From: Nitrospira sp.
Lineage (GTDB): Bacteria; Nitrospirota; Nitrospiria; Nitrospirales; Nitrospiraceae
Assembly: GCA_013140455.1 (NCBI GenBank)
Contig: JABFSU010000025.1
Location: 1 to 64,000, forward strand
Reading direction: 5' to 3'
Length of the DNA: 64,000 nt
Shown here: in pieces, positions 42,039-51,294 of the stretch
Position numbering within the stretch: the first letter of the stretch is position 1
Layout: every line of letters starts with the position of its first letter
Made by a program: the position numbers and the translations under genes
Notes under the pieces: generated by a model
What the model was told of the DNA's origin: nothing
Seen by the model: the letters and a program-made list of their open reading frames with translations, nothing else
Databases searched by the model: none

Positions 42039-43127
42039 ATGAGTGAACCTTCGCGCCCACAGACAAATTTGCTGAGCTTGACCGAGGCCCAGATGGCCAC
42101 GCTTGTGCGTGGGTTCGGCTGGCCTGGTTATCGGACCGGTCAGATTTTTCGGTGGCTGTATCAACGTCGGGCTCGCACCATCGCGCAGATGACGGATCTT
42201 TCACAGAACGATCGCGAGAAGCTGGCAACCGTCGCAACGATTCAACGCACCCAGGACTGCACGGTCCTCCAATCATCCGATGGTACGCGCAAATTACTGC
42301 TGAGGCTGGATGATGGCCTGCGCATTGAAACGGTCCTGATTCCCGATGAAGACCGACTGACACTCTGCGTCTCGACGCAGGTCGGCTGTATGCTGGACTG
42401 CGGTTTCTGCCTGACCGGCACGATGGGGCTGAAGCGTAATCTCAAAGCACATGAGATCGTCGATCAGATACTCACGGCCCAGGATCAGCTCACCGGCGAA
42501 GAACGCCTCACCAACCTCGTGTTCATGGGCATGGGCGAGCCTCTGGCGAATAGTGAGGCGCTGTCCGCCGCAATCCGCTGCCTGACAAACAAATCGTGGG
42601 GACTAGGCTGGTCGCCGCGCCGCATTACGGTCTCGACTGCGGGGCTTGCCACCCGGTTGAAAGACGTGGCAGCGCTCGGTGTGAATCTGGCGATTTCTTT
42701 GAACGGCACGACAGAGGAACAGCGGCAACAGTTGATGCCCGCAGCCAGTCAGATCGCTTCACTCAAGACCCTCATGGCCGCCTGCCGCCGATACCCGCTC
42801 CCTCCCATGCGACGGCTGACGTTTGAATATGTCTTACTTGCCGGCGTGAACGACAGCGATGACGATGCGCGTCGCCTCGTAAAGCTGCTCACAGGGATCC
42901 GGTGTAAGGTGAATCTGATTCCGTTCAACGAATTTCCAGGAAATGTCTTCCGCAGGCCGGCCGATAATCGCGTGTTCACGTTCCAGGCAGTACTGACCCG
43001 CGCCGGCATCGACGCGTTCATTCGTAAAAGCCGAGGGCGTGACGTGCTGGGAGCCTGCGGCCAGTTGGGCAATGTACCGGCCGGCCAGGCGTCCGTTGCC
43101 TTGACACAAATCGAATCCCGTTGTTAG
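42039..43127 (+). CDS. rlmN: Dual-specificity 23S rRNA A2503 / tRNA A37 C2-methyltransferase
   Basis: The 362-residue radical SAM protein has the cluster CMLDCGFCLTG (Cys 117, 121, 124), the RlmN block LVFMGMGEPLANSEAL, ITVSTAGLATRLKDVA, and the C-terminal methyl-carrying cysteine region SRGRDVLGACGQL. It methylates C2 of A2503 in 23S rRNA and A37 in some tRNAs. Length and motifs are canonical, with no sign of the Cfr variant. One base separates its stop from the next gene. Confidence 0.95.
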   Translation: MSEPSRPQTNLLSLTEAQMATLVRGFGWPGYRTGQIFRWLYQRRARTIAQMTDLSQNDREKLATVATIQRTQDCTVLQSSDGTRKLLLRLDDGLRIETVLIPDEDRLTLCVSTQVGCMLDCGFCLTGTMGLKRNLKAHEIVDQILTAQDQLTGEERLTNLVFMGMGEPLANSEALSAAIRCLTNKSWGLGWSPRRITVSTAGLATRLKDVAALGVNLAISLNGTTEEQRQQLMPAASQIASLKTLMAACRRYPLPPMRRLTFEYVLLAGVNDSDDDARRLVKLLTGIRCKVNLIPFNEFPGNVFRRPADNRVFTFQAVLTRAGIDAFIRKSRGRDVLGACGQLGNVPAGQASVALTQIESRC

Positions 43128-43128
43128 C

Positions 43129-44526
43129 ATGCCTCGTGCGACTCACCCAACTATGAAGTCACAACACCACCGTCATCGATCAGTCCTCTTCACGGTACTC
43201 ACTCTCTGCCTGTGGGCAGGAACGGGCTACGCCGCGGAGCCACACGAATATCTCTTGTCCAACGGGATGAAAGTCCTGCTCGTTGAAGTTCCGAAGGCCC
43301 CAGTCGCGACCGTGCAGGTCTGGTACAAGGTGGGTTCGCGGAATGAAGTCATGGGCCGGGCCGGGCTGTCTCATATGCTTGAACACATGATGTTCAAAGG
43401 CACGGCCAAGTATCCGAAAGGCTCCTTTTCCCGGATCATCCGGAAAAACGGCGGCATCGATAACGCCTTTACCAGCCAGGATTTTACCGCCTATTTTGAG
43501 AACCTCGCAGCCGATCGCGTCGAGCTCGCCTTGGAAATGGAAGCCGATCGCATGCAGGGGCTGATCCTCGACAACAGCGAATTCCAAACCGAGCGGGAAG
43601 TCGTCAAAGAAGAACGCCGGTTGCGCACAGAAGATGATCCCCAAGGGGCGCTCGTGGAGGCTCTCTTCGCTCAGGCCTACCTCAGCCACCCCTACCACTG
43701 GCCCGTGATCGGATGGTTCGCCGACCTGGATGCCATGTCGCTGGACGATTTGCAGCGCCACTACGACACCTACTATTCACCGAACAATGCCACGTTGATC
43801 GTGGTGGGCGATATCAAGGCCGACTCCTTGCTCCCGACCATCAAGCACCTCTTCGAACCAATTCCCAAGGGTCCGAGTCCGAAGGCCACGCTAGCAGTCG
43901 AACCGGAACAGCGCGGCGAACGGCGGTTTCTCTTGAAGCGCGAGGCACAGGTCCCCTTTGTCATGCTGGGATTCCGCGTGCCGAATTATTCCAGCGACGA
44001 TTCGTACGCCCTCGATATTCTGGAGTCGATCCTATCGCATGGGAAAAGTTCGCGCCTCTATCAGAGTCTCGTCTACGATCAAAAGAATTCGCTGGCCGTC
44101 GGCGCCGAATACAGCCTGATGCAGACCGACCCCAGCCTATTCTACTTCTATGCCCTGGTAAATCCTGGCGCCAAAGTGGACGCCGTCGAGGACGCACTGT
44201 ATCGCGAAATTACCCGACTCCAAAATGAGCCGCCGACTGAACTGGAATTGCAGCGGGCAAAAAACCAGGTGGAAGCCGCCCACGTATTTGAGCAGGATTC
44301 GAATTTCCGCCATGCCATGTTGCTGGGCCAATCGGAATCGATCGGTGCAGGCTGGCGGCGGGTCGATCAATTTCTGGAGCGCATCCGCGCGGTCAGCGCC
44401 AAAGACATTCAGCGAGTGGCCAAGCAATATCTGAATCCGGATAACCGGACCGTCGGCATTCTGATTCCTCAACCGCCTAAAGCGGCAGAGCCCCAACCGA
44501 CCGCCGCACATGCCGGGAAGCCCTGA
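43129..44526 (+). CDS. M16 family zinc peptidase, catalytic subunit
   Basis: The 465-residue protein has a signal peptide (VLFTVLTLCLWAGTGYA) and an M16 N-domain with the inverted zinc motif HMLEHMMFKG (HxxEH) and downstream glutamate in EREVVKEERRL. A C-domain (LGFRVPNYSSDDSYALDILE, GKSSRLYQSLVYDQKNSLAV) follows. Together with the next gene, which lacks HxxEH, it forms the typical heterodimer of one active and one inactive M16 subunit in the periplasm. Starts one base after rlmN; an alternative ATG is at 43153. Confidence 0.93.
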   Translation: MPRATHPTMKSQHHRHRSVLFTVLTLCLWAGTGYAAEPHEYLLSNGMKVLLVEVPKAPVATVQVWYKVGSRNEVMGRAGLSHMLEHMMFKGTAKYPKGSFSRIIRKNGGIDNAFTSQDFTAYFENLAADRVELALEMEADRMQGLILDNSEFQTEREVVKEERRLRTEDDPQGALVEALFAQAYLSHPYHWPVIGWFADLDAMSLDDLQRHYDTYYSPNNATLIVVGDIKADSLLPTIKHLFEPIPKGPSPKATLAVEPEQRGERRFLLKREAQVPFVMLGFRVPNYSSDDSYALDILESILSHGKSSRLYQSLVYDQKNSLAVGAEYSLMQTDPSLFYFYALVNPGAKVDAVEDALYREITRLQNEPPTELELQRAKNQVEAAHVFEQDSNFRHAMLLGQSESIGAGWRRVDQFLERIRAVSAKDIQRVAKQYLNPDNRTVGILIPQPPKAAEPQPTAAHAGKP

Positions 44527-44531
44527 TCACG

Positions 44532-45905
44532 ATGGCCACCACCACAGCTAACAAGCGATTCACTCGGACGAACTGTTGGCGTAGCGCCTGTGTGCTGCTT
44601 TTAATAACTACCGTCGTCGCTCTCACTGCGACCTTACATGCAGCCGATATCACTCCGACTAAATTCACCACGCCCAACGGTATGACCGTGCTGGTCCTGG
44701 AGCAGCACTTTCTCCCAATCGTGGAGATTCACGCCCTGGTCAAGACCGGATCGGCCTACGATCCCCCCGATAAGGCCGGCGTCGCCAACCTTGTCGCGAG
44801 CCTCTTGGATGAAGGAACGACCAGCCGGTCGTCGAAGCAATTGGCGGAACAAATCGATTTCATCGGCGGTTCTCTAGAGGCAACAGCGGGAGAGGATTTC
44901 ACCACAGCCTCAGCGCGGGTACTGAAAAAAGACATCGACCTGGGCTTCACCTTGCTGGCAGACGTCTTGATGCACCCGGCTTTCCCCAAGCATGAATTCG
45001 AGCGGGTGCGCTCACAGATCCAAGGTGAAATCGCCAGCGACAGCGATGATCCCGGCCACGTGGCCATGAAAGCCTTCAACCAGCTGGTCTTTCACAACCA
45101 CCCTTATCGGTGGCCCGTGCAGGGCACGGAAGAGACGGTGGGCAAGATCACGTTGGCGGATGTCCAGAGCTTCTATACGAAAGAGTATCTACCCAATCAG
45201 GTGATCCTGACCATCGTCGGGGATCTCTCTGTCGAACAGGCCACAGCCCTCGTGCAAACTCATTTCGGAAGTTGGAAGAAAGGCAACCCCCTGACCCGTA
45301 CGACGAAGAAGCCGGCAGCGGTGGAGAAGAAGGCCGTCCAGCTGATCGAGAAAGACCTGACGCAATCCACGATCGTCCTCGGCCACGGAGGGATCAGCCG
45401 GAATAATCCCGACTACTACGCCGTGACCGTCATGAACCATATTCTGGGAGCCGGAGGATTTTCGTCGCGGCTCATGGACTCAATCCGCGACAAGCAAGGA
45501 CTCGCCTACGGCATCATGAGCCACTATGACGCGCGAATGCTACCCGGCTCGTTTTGGGTGAATCTTCAAACCAGGACCGAAGCCACGAACCAGGCCATCG
45601 CCGGCGTGCTGACGGAGATCAAAGCGATCCGCGACAGCCCGGTCAGCGACCAGGAACTATCGGAAGCAAAGTCGTTCCTGATGGGCAGCTTCCCGCTTCG
45701 CCTGGACTCCACCGCCAAGCTGGCCCAAGTGCTGGCACAGGTCGAGTACTACGGACTGGGATTCGAATATTTCAGCCAGTACCCGAAATGGATTGAGCGC
45801 GTCACGAAAGATGATGTCCAACGTGTGGCCAAGCAATACCTCGACCCCCAACGCTATGCGTTGGTCGTGGTAGGAAACGTGGCCAAAGCCAAGGTCCGCC
45901 AGTAA
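44532..45905 (+). CDS. M16 family peptidase, non-catalytic partner subunit
   Basis: The 457-residue protein has a signal segment (SACVLLLITTVVALTATLHA), and the M16 fold, but the zinc motif is lost: where HxxEH should stand the sequence is NLVASLLDEGT. The partner-type C-terminal Arg/Tyr region is present in GGFSSRLMDSIRDKQGLAYG. In bacterial M16B heterodimers this subunit supplies the Arg/Tyr pair that binds substrate across the interface. It lies 5 bp after the catalytic gene. Confidence 0.92.
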   Translation: MATTTANKRFTRTNCWRSACVLLLITTVVALTATLHAADITPTKFTTPNGMTVLVLEQHFLPIVEIHALVKTGSAYDPPDKAGVANLVASLLDEGTTSRSSKQLAEQIDFIGGSLEATAGEDFTTASARVLKKDIDLGFTLLADVLMHPAFPKHEFERVRSQIQGEIASDSDDPGHVAMKAFNQLVFHNHPYRWPVQGTEETVGKITLADVQSFYTKEYLPNQVILTIVGDLSVEQATALVQTHFGSWKKGNPLTRTTKKPAAVEKKAVQLIEKDLTQSTIVLGHGGISRNNPDYYAVTVMNHILGAGGFSSRLMDSIRDKQGLAYGIMSHYDARMLPGSFWVNLQTRTEATNQAIAGVLTEIKAIRDSPVSDQELSEAKSFLMGSFPLRLDSTAKLAQVLAQVEYYGLGFEYFSQYPKWIERVTKDDVQRVAKQYLDPQRYALVVVGNVAKAKVRQ

Positions 45906-45929
45906 CACATCCCCCGGCACTGTGCCGCT

Positions 45930-46757
45930 ATGCAGCCTCTTTCGCTCGAACACAAGCTTCACCATCTGCGCCAGATCTTTGCGGCGATGGATTCCGTCCT
46001 GGTCGCATATTCAGGCGGCATCGACAGCACGGTCGTTCTGAAAGTCGCCTACGATCAACTCGGAGATTCCGTCGTAGGGGTGACAGCGATTTCCCCAACC
46101 TTCCCTGCAGTCGAACTAGAAACAGCAACCCGCGTCGCGAAAGAAATCGGGGCACGCCATGAGTTAGTTCAGACCGACCAGTTGAAGATTTCTGCCTTTA
46201 CCGAGAACGATGCCAATCGCTGTTTTCACTGTAAAACCGATCTCTACCAATTGCTGGGCACGCTGAGAGAGACGCGGGCGTCCGCCGTCATCGTCGATGG
46301 CACTAATCTCGACGATCTAGGTGATGATCGCCCCGGCATCAAGGCCGCACGCGAATGGGGTGTTCGCAGTCCTCTGGTGGAGGCCGGTCTCTCCAAATCG
46401 GACATTCGCTCGCTTGCGAAAGACTTGGGACTCTCGAATTGGGACAAACCCGCCGCCGCCTGTTTGTCCTCACGCATCCCTCGGGGCATCACGATTACCA
46501 GAGAAAAACTCAGCCGGGTGGAACAGGCCGAAGAGATCTTGTTCGCAGAAGGGTTCCGGCACTGCCGTGTGCGCGATCACAGCGAGATCGCCAGAATTGA
46601 ATTCAGTCAGGACGAACTGATTCGAATACTTGAGGGAGAGCGAGGGACGAGGATCAGCCGTCGCCTGAAGGAACTCGGCTTTCGGTTTGTGACGATTGAC
46701 TTAGAAGGGTATCGGCCTGGCGGGGTGAGTCTAGACCCACCGCGCCAGGCAAAATAG
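45930..46757 (+). CDS. larE: LarE-type ATP-dependent sacrificial sulfur transferase
   Basis: The 275-residue protein has the PP-loop AYSGGIDSTVVLKVA (28-33), CFHCKTDLY (Cys 98, 101) and AACLSSRIPRG with Cys 178, matching the sacrificial Cys 176 of Lactobacillus LarE. LarE donates sulfur to the nickel-pincer nucleotide of lactate racemase. No larA, larB or larC gene is in the window, so its target here may be another NPN-dependent LarA-like enzyme or another sulfur acceptor. It converges on atpF with 16 bp between stops. Confidence 0.9.
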   Translation: MQPLSLEHKLHHLRQIFAAMDSVLVAYSGGIDSTVVLKVAYDQLGDSVVGVTAISPTFPAVELETATRVAKEIGARHELVQTDQLKISAFTENDANRCFHCKTDLYQLLGTLRETRASAVIVDGTNLDDLGDDRPGIKAAREWGVRSPLVEAGLSKSDIRSLAKDLGLSNWDKPAAACLSSRIPRGITITREKLSRVEQAEEILFAEGFRHCRVRDHSEIARIEFSQDELIRILEGERGTRISRRLKELGFRFVTIDLEGYRPGGVSLDPPRQAK

Positions 46758-46773
46758 AGCAAAGAGAAATCGA

Positions 46774-47277
46774 CTAGGAGTGTGACTTCGAGAGGGCGCT
46801 GAGCGCTTCGTCGGCAAACTTCCGGTGATCCGCATCTGTAAGACTGCGCTGCACTACCTTTTCCGCCACCATCAACGCCATCTCCGTGGTCTGATTGCGG
46901 ATGTCCTGCACGGCCTTCCGGCGCTCATGATCGATCTCTCGCGTGGCCTCGCCCTTGATGCGCTCCGCTTCAGTGCTCATCCGCTGCTCGTTTTCATCAA
47001 GCAGTCGCTGTGCCCGCTCTTGAGCTGCTGCCAGGATGACTTCGGCTTCTTTCGCCGCTGCACTGAGCTTCGCCTCATACGTCTTCAACGCCCGCTCAGA
47101 CTCTGCATGGTGACGTTCAGCCTGGTCGAGGCTGTCCTTGATCTTCTTCTCCCGCTCTTCAAGGACGCTCAGGATGCCGGGAAAGGCAAACTTATAGAGC
47201 ACGAAGAACAGAATCCCGAAGGACAGAATCTCCCAGAAAATCAACGACGAGAAAAAGCTCGATTCAAACTGCGGCAT
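46774..47277 (-). CDS. atpF: F0 ATP synthase subunit b
   Basis: The 167-residue protein has one N-terminal membrane helix (LIFWEILSFGILFFVLYKFA) and a long, charged helix (ILSVLEEREKKIKDSLDQAE ... KTYEAKLSAAAKEAEVILAA) that forms the peripheral stalk. It is the last gene of the atpI-B-E-F group. Downstream, where atpH/A/G/D/C are expected, lies the convergent larE gene, so the F1 genes are elsewhere. Confidence 0.94.
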   Translation of the reverse strand: MPQFESSFFSSLIFWEILSFGILFFVLYKFAFPGILSVLEEREKKIKDSLDQAERHHAESERALKTYEAKLSAAAKEAEVILAAAQERAQRLLDENEQRMSTEAERIKGEATREIDHERRKAVQDIRNQTTEMALMVAEKVVQRSLTDADHRKFADEALSALSKSHS

Positions 47278-47352
47278 TATTCACTCCCAATAAGTTGAGA
47301 TTGAGGCTGAGCTCCAAGGTGTAGCACCTCTGGCTCGGCCCAATCCCCGTCC

Positions 47353-47583
47353 TTACTTGCGAAGACCCATGATGATGAACGCAATGACAAGCCCGTACAG
47401 CGCGATGGCTTCCACGAGCGCGAACCCGATCCACATGTACTTGCCGACGCGGGCTTCGGCTTCAGGCTGGCGGGCCACGGCTTCAATCATCTTGCCGAAA
47501 ATGTACCCGATTCCGACACCGGCACCGGCAAACCCCGCCGCCGCCAATCCCATACCCAACAATGCTGCTGCTGCTGAATCCAT
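47353..47583 (-). CDS. atpE: F0 ATP synthase subunit c
   Basis: The 76-residue hairpin protein has two membrane helices with a polar loop ARQPEAE and the ion-carrying glutamate in the second helix (GFALVEAIALYGLVIAF). The first helix is Gly/Ala-rich (GAGVGIGYIFGKMIEAV). It lacks the extra polar ligands of sodium-type c subunits (no Q in helix one, no ES/ET after the Glu), so the rotor is predicted to use protons. Confidence 0.95.
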   Translation of the reverse strand: MDSAAAALLGMGLAAAGFAGAGVGIGYIFGKMIEAVARQPEAEARVGKYMWIGFALVEAIALYGLVIAFIIMGLRK

Positions 47584-47619
47584 TGTGTCCTACTCCTCCC
47601 TTGTCTGGCTGACACGCGA

Positions 47620-48369
47620 TCAATGCGCGTGGTCATCATGGCCGTGCAGATGGAATGCGTCGCCCAAATAGACGCACGTCAACACGGTAAAAATATAGGC
47701 TTGAATAAACGCAATGCCGACTTCCAACCCGTTCATCGCAATCGTAAAGGCAAACGGCAACCAGCCGATGAGCAGCCCGCCGCTGATCGCCAAACCGAAG
47801 AGCACTCCGAGAATGACGTGTCCGGCCGTCATGTTGGCAAACAATCGAACGGCCAACGAAATCGGTCGGGCTAATTGGCTGATCAATTCGATGGGGATCA
47901 TCAGGGGCAAGAGCCATCCCGGAGTTCCAGGCGGCACGAGAATCCCCAAGAACTTGGCCCCATGCAGCAGGAATCCCATGACGAGGCTGATCCCATAGAC
48001 CACACAAGCAAACACCGCCGTCACGACGATCTGACTCGTAACCGTATAGGAACCGGGAATCAGCCCGATCAGATTGCAGAAAAGAATAAAGAGAAACAAC
48101 GTCGCGATGAGCGGGAAAAACCGCATCCCGTCTTTCCCCATCGTATCGAGGATGATGCCCCGGATAAAATCAACCAACATCTCAGCCAGGCTCTGCAATT
48201 TGCCCGGCACGAGCTGACGGGCCGACCCCGCCTTGAGCATCAAGAACGCGACCAGCGCCACCACCACCCACATAATGATGACCGCTTTGTTAATGGAGAT
48301 ATCGATCCCACCAACAGAGAGAGGAATGTAGTTATGCAGCTCAAACGGATGAAGCGGACTTTCTTCCAC
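47620..48369 (-). CDS. atpB: F0 ATP synthase subunit a
   Basis: The 249-residue protein begins MEESPLHPFELHNYIPLSVG and has five to six membrane helices. The essential arginine lies in ELISQLARPISLAVRLFANM, with late GLEVGIAFIQAYIFTVLTCV. The His-rich tail (HLHGHDDHAH) is unremarkable for the family. Two bases separate it from the atpI-like gene and 36 from atpE. Confidence 0.95.
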   Translation of the reverse strand: MEESPLHPFELHNYIPLSVGGIDISINKAVIIMWVVVALVAFLMLKAGSARQLVPGKLQSLAEMLVDFIRGIILDTMGKDGMRFFPLIATLFLFILFCNLIGLIPGSYTVTSQIVVTAVFACVVYGISLVMGFLLHGAKFLGILVPPGTPGWLLPLMIPIELISQLARPISLAVRLFANMTAGHVILGVLFGLAISGGLLIGWLPFAFTIAMNGLEVGIAFIQAYIFTVLTCVYLGDAFHLHGHDDHAH

Positions 48370-48371
48370 GG

Positions 48372-48617
48372 CTACCCTTTGCTTTCTGAATCAGGCGGTG
48401 AACCCGGCCACCGCATGGCCGACCTGTATGCGTTCCGTATCCCGGCAATCACTCCGAGCACTAACCCCACCACCATTCCCCAGGGAGTGGAATCAAGGAG
48501 GTAGGTATCTAACACCCAGCCTAACCCGCCCCCGACAATCAACGAGGCTAGCAGGTCGGTTCCAATCCGAACCGCCTGGCCGAGCCCCGCATAAAACGGA
48601 TCTTGAGAAGGGGGCAT
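48372..48617 (-). CDS. AtpI/AtpZ-like protein
   Basis: The 81-residue protein has two membrane helices (LASLIVGGGLGWVLDTYLL and WGMVVGLVLGVIAGIRNAY), the F0F1-associated AtpZ/AtpI pattern with G-x-G-W and GIRNAYR. These proteins assist c-ring assembly or Mg uptake and are encoded first in atp operons, as here. Confidence 0.88.
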   Translation of the reverse strand: MPPSQDPFYAGLGQAVRIGTDLLASLIVGGGLGWVLDTYLLDSTPWGMVVGLVLGVIAGIRNAYRSAMRWPGSPPDSESKG

Positions 48618-48757
48618 TCATTCACTCATCGGTCAGTACTCAGACATGAATCTGAATGAGGACTCAACCGATTGCGAGCGCGCAATTCAAGCAGAATCCT
48701 CATTGAAATGTCAAGCCGTTAGAGGCTCTGTCTCTCCCCGAAACGCTACGGTATAGT

Positions 48758-50266
48758 ATGGCTCCACTGAAACAGATCGGACTTTTTGAATTCATGACGA
48801 CAGCACGCCCATCCCCTGGCCCCTTTCTTCATGGGGCTCCGCAGCCCCTGTGCATCAGCCGACGGGGCTGGTCGCTCAATCCATTCGAACTGTATTCCCG
48901 AGTAGCCTCAGACCAGTGCCCCTCCTTTCTCTTTGAAAGCGGCAAAGGTCCGGCGACCACCGGACGCTACTCCTTCTTCGCGACCGAACCGTACCAAGTT
49001 TTTTCTGGGACACATCAGCACTGGACTCTCCGTTCAGCCGGGGGACACACACAAACCGGCCAGGCACCGTTCTCAACACTGGCAAAGCTGATGCAGCAAT
49101 ATCCCATTGCCCGCCCTGCCGGAATCCCTCCGTTCTTCGGAGGAGCCGTGGGCTACCTGAGCTATGACCTGGTGCGCCAATTCGAATCCTTGCCGCACCA
49201 TGCCGAAAACGATCTGCATTTCCCAGATTTAGAATTCGCCTTTTTCGATCTGGTCGCGGCGTTTGATCATGCCTCCGACGAGTGGCACTTAATGTTCTGC
49301 CCCCCGCTCGAACGATTCCTGGGAGAGGCTAGAGAAAAGCTCTATCGGGAAGGTTGCGACAAACTCGCAGCTTTAGAAGCACAATTATCCACACCTCAGC
49401 CCCAACCAGTCACTGCATTGGACCCCGTCAGCTTTCGCCCCCAGCAATCCCGGGACTCCTATATGGAGCGGGTCCGGCGCTGCCAGGAGTATATTGCCGC
49501 AGGCGATCTGTATCAGGCCAATCTCTCCCATCGTTTTTCGGTCACGAGCCGGAGCTTCGCCGAACAAGCGGGACTCGCAACGGAACTCCAGGCCTATGCA
49601 CGCTTACGCCGCATGAACCCTTCTCCGTTCTCCGGCCTGATGCGCATCGGACAGACAAGTCTCATCAGCACCTCGCCGGAACGTTTGGTTCGGGTAGAAG
49701 GCCGATCAGCCGATACCCGGCCGATTGCAGGGACCCGGCGCCGAGGCCGGGACGATTCTGACGATCGTCGCCTGCGGGAAGAACTCCTGGGCAACGAGAA
49801 GGAGCGCGCCGAACATTTGATGCTCGTCGACCTGGAACGAAACGACCTGGGGCGCGTGTGTGAGTTCGGCTCCGTCCACGTCGACGAATTCATGTCAATC
49901 GAGCAATATTCCCATGTCAGCCATCTGGTGTCGCATATCTCCGGGCAACTGCGGGCCGAGGTGAGTGGATTCGATGTATTGCAGGCCGTCTTCCCCGGCG
50001 GCACGATTACCGGTGTGCCCAAGATTCGCTGCATGGAAATCATCGACGAATTGGAACCGGTCCGGCGAGGCCCCTATACCGGATCGATGGGCTATCTAAG
50101 CTGGAGCGGCGACCTCGACTTCAACATTATCATCCGCACACTGGTGCTCCACGAAGGACAGGGCTCTCTCCAGGTCGGTGCCGGGATTGTGGCAGATTCT
50201 GATCCAGCCAAGGAATATGAAGAGACGATGCATAAGGCCCAGGCATTCCTGAGCGCCCTGTCGTAA
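48758..50266 (+). CDS. pabB: Chorismate-utilising synthase, PabB/TrpE component I
   Basis: The 502-residue protein has the chorismate-binding domain: PSPFSGLMRIGQTSLISTSP, RPIAGTRRRG, ERAEHLMLVDLERNDLGRVC, FPGGTITGVPKIRCMEIIDE and GIVADSDPAKEYEET. The neighbouring aminotransferase-IV gene, four bases downstream, suggests aminodeoxychorismate synthase (PabB) with PabC for folate synthesis. However, PabB proteins usually have Lys in PIKGT, and here it is Ala (PIAGT) as in TrpE. A TrpE role, or a PabB without the Lys, both remain possible. No glutaminase gene is adjacent. Confidence 0.88.
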   Translation: MAPLKQIGLFEFMTTARPSPGPFLHGAPQPLCISRRGWSLNPFELYSRVASDQCPSFLFESGKGPATTGRYSFFATEPYQVFSGTHQHWTLRSAGGHTQTGQAPFSTLAKLMQQYPIARPAGIPPFFGGAVGYLSYDLVRQFESLPHHAENDLHFPDLEFAFFDLVAAFDHASDEWHLMFCPPLERFLGEAREKLYREGCDKLAALEAQLSTPQPQPVTALDPVSFRPQQSRDSYMERVRRCQEYIAAGDLYQANLSHRFSVTSRSFAEQAGLATELQAYARLRRMNPSPFSGLMRIGQTSLISTSPERLVRVEGRSADTRPIAGTRRRGRDDSDDRRLREELLGNEKERAEHLMLVDLERNDLGRVCEFGSVHVDEFMSIEQYSHVSHLVSHISGQLRAEVSGFDVLQAVFPGGTITGVPKIRCMEIIDELEPVRRGPYTGSMGYLSWSGDLDFNIIIRTLVLHEGQGSLQVGAGIVADSDPAKEYEETMHKAQAFLSALS

Positions 50267-50270
50267 CAAT

Positions 50271-51152
50271 ATGTGGATTTTCCTCAACGATCGATTCGTC
50301 ACAGAACAGGACGCGAAGATCTCCGTCTTCGATCACGGCTTTCTCTATGGGGACGGCGTCTATGAAACGATCCGCTCATACGGGAAACGGATTTTCATGC
50401 GCGATCATCATCTGTCGCGCTTGCAACGATCTGCCGACGCCATCGGGCTGACCGTCCCTATCCCGCCGAACGAGTGGCCGCGCCTCTTGCATGAAGCGAT
50501 GGACCGCAATCGACTGGGGAATGAACAGATCGACGCCTATCTTCGCATTACCGTGTCCCGCGGAGCGGGAGAGATCGGCCTCGATCCGGCCCTCTGCCCG
50601 ACACCCACCGTCGTCATCATGGCCAAACCGCTCCATCCGCCCGCTGCTGAGCAGTACCGGCGCGGCGTGTCGCTCATCGTTGCCCACACGAGACGCAATC
50701 TGCCGAGCGCGCTCTCTCCGCAAATCAAAGCCACCAATTTTTTGAACAATATTCTGGCCAAACGCGAAGCGATCGCCGCACGGGTCTTCGATGCGCTTCT
50801 GTTGAATTGGGAAGGGCATCTCACAGAAGGGACCGTGAGCAATGTGTTCTTTGCCTCACAAGGCCGGCTCTGCACGCCTTCCGTAGAATGCGGTCTCTTG
50901 GACGGTATCACGAGAGCGATTCTGTTGCAGATGGCGGAAGAGCTGAAGATCCCCGTGCATGAAGGGCAGTTCACCCAGAAAGAGCTGCTACAAGCCGATG
51001 AATGTTTTCTGACAAATACCAGCATGGAAGTCATGCCGGTCGTCTCGGTCAACCAGCAACCGATCGGACAAGGCACCCCAGGGCCCATGACGCGTCAACT
51101 GCACCGTCATTTTATCGACAATCGAAGTCGTTATTTAGAACCTCTCGACTAA
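50271..51152 (+). CDS. Aminotransferase class IV (PabC/IlvE/Dat-like)
   Basis: The 293-residue PLP enzyme has the fold-type IV pattern: VFDHGFLYGDGVYETIRSYG, the lysine region SPQIKATNFLNNILAKREA (PLP Lys in IKATN), and EGHLTEGTVSNVFF. By context with the chorismate enzyme it could be aminodeoxychorismate lyase (PabC), but IKATNFLNNILA resembles D-amino-acid or branched-chain aminotransferases. It starts 4 bp after the upstream gene, so the two are co-translated. Substrate unresolved. Confidence 0.88.
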   Translation: MWIFLNDRFVTEQDAKISVFDHGFLYGDGVYETIRSYGKRIFMRDHHLSRLQRSADAIGLTVPIPPNEWPRLLHEAMDRNRLGNEQIDAYLRITVSRGAGEIGLDPALCPTPTVVIMAKPLHPPAAEQYRRGVSLIVAHTRRNLPSALSPQIKATNFLNNILAKREAIAARVFDALLLNWEGHLTEGTVSNVFFASQGRLCTPSVECGLLDGITRAILLQMAEELKIPVHEGQFTQKELLQADECFLTNTSMEVMPVVSVNQQPIGQGTPGPMTRQLHRHFIDNRSRYLEPLD

Positions 51153-51294
51153 CCGTTTCCAACCAAACCATTGCTTTTATTGCAATGCCCTCACGACAAG
51201 AGAGGGCACAAGACCTGCAGATCCTTGACACCCAGGTGCAGGCTGCTATCGTTTGTCCATGCCAAACACCACAACAACAAGCAGGAGCTATCGA

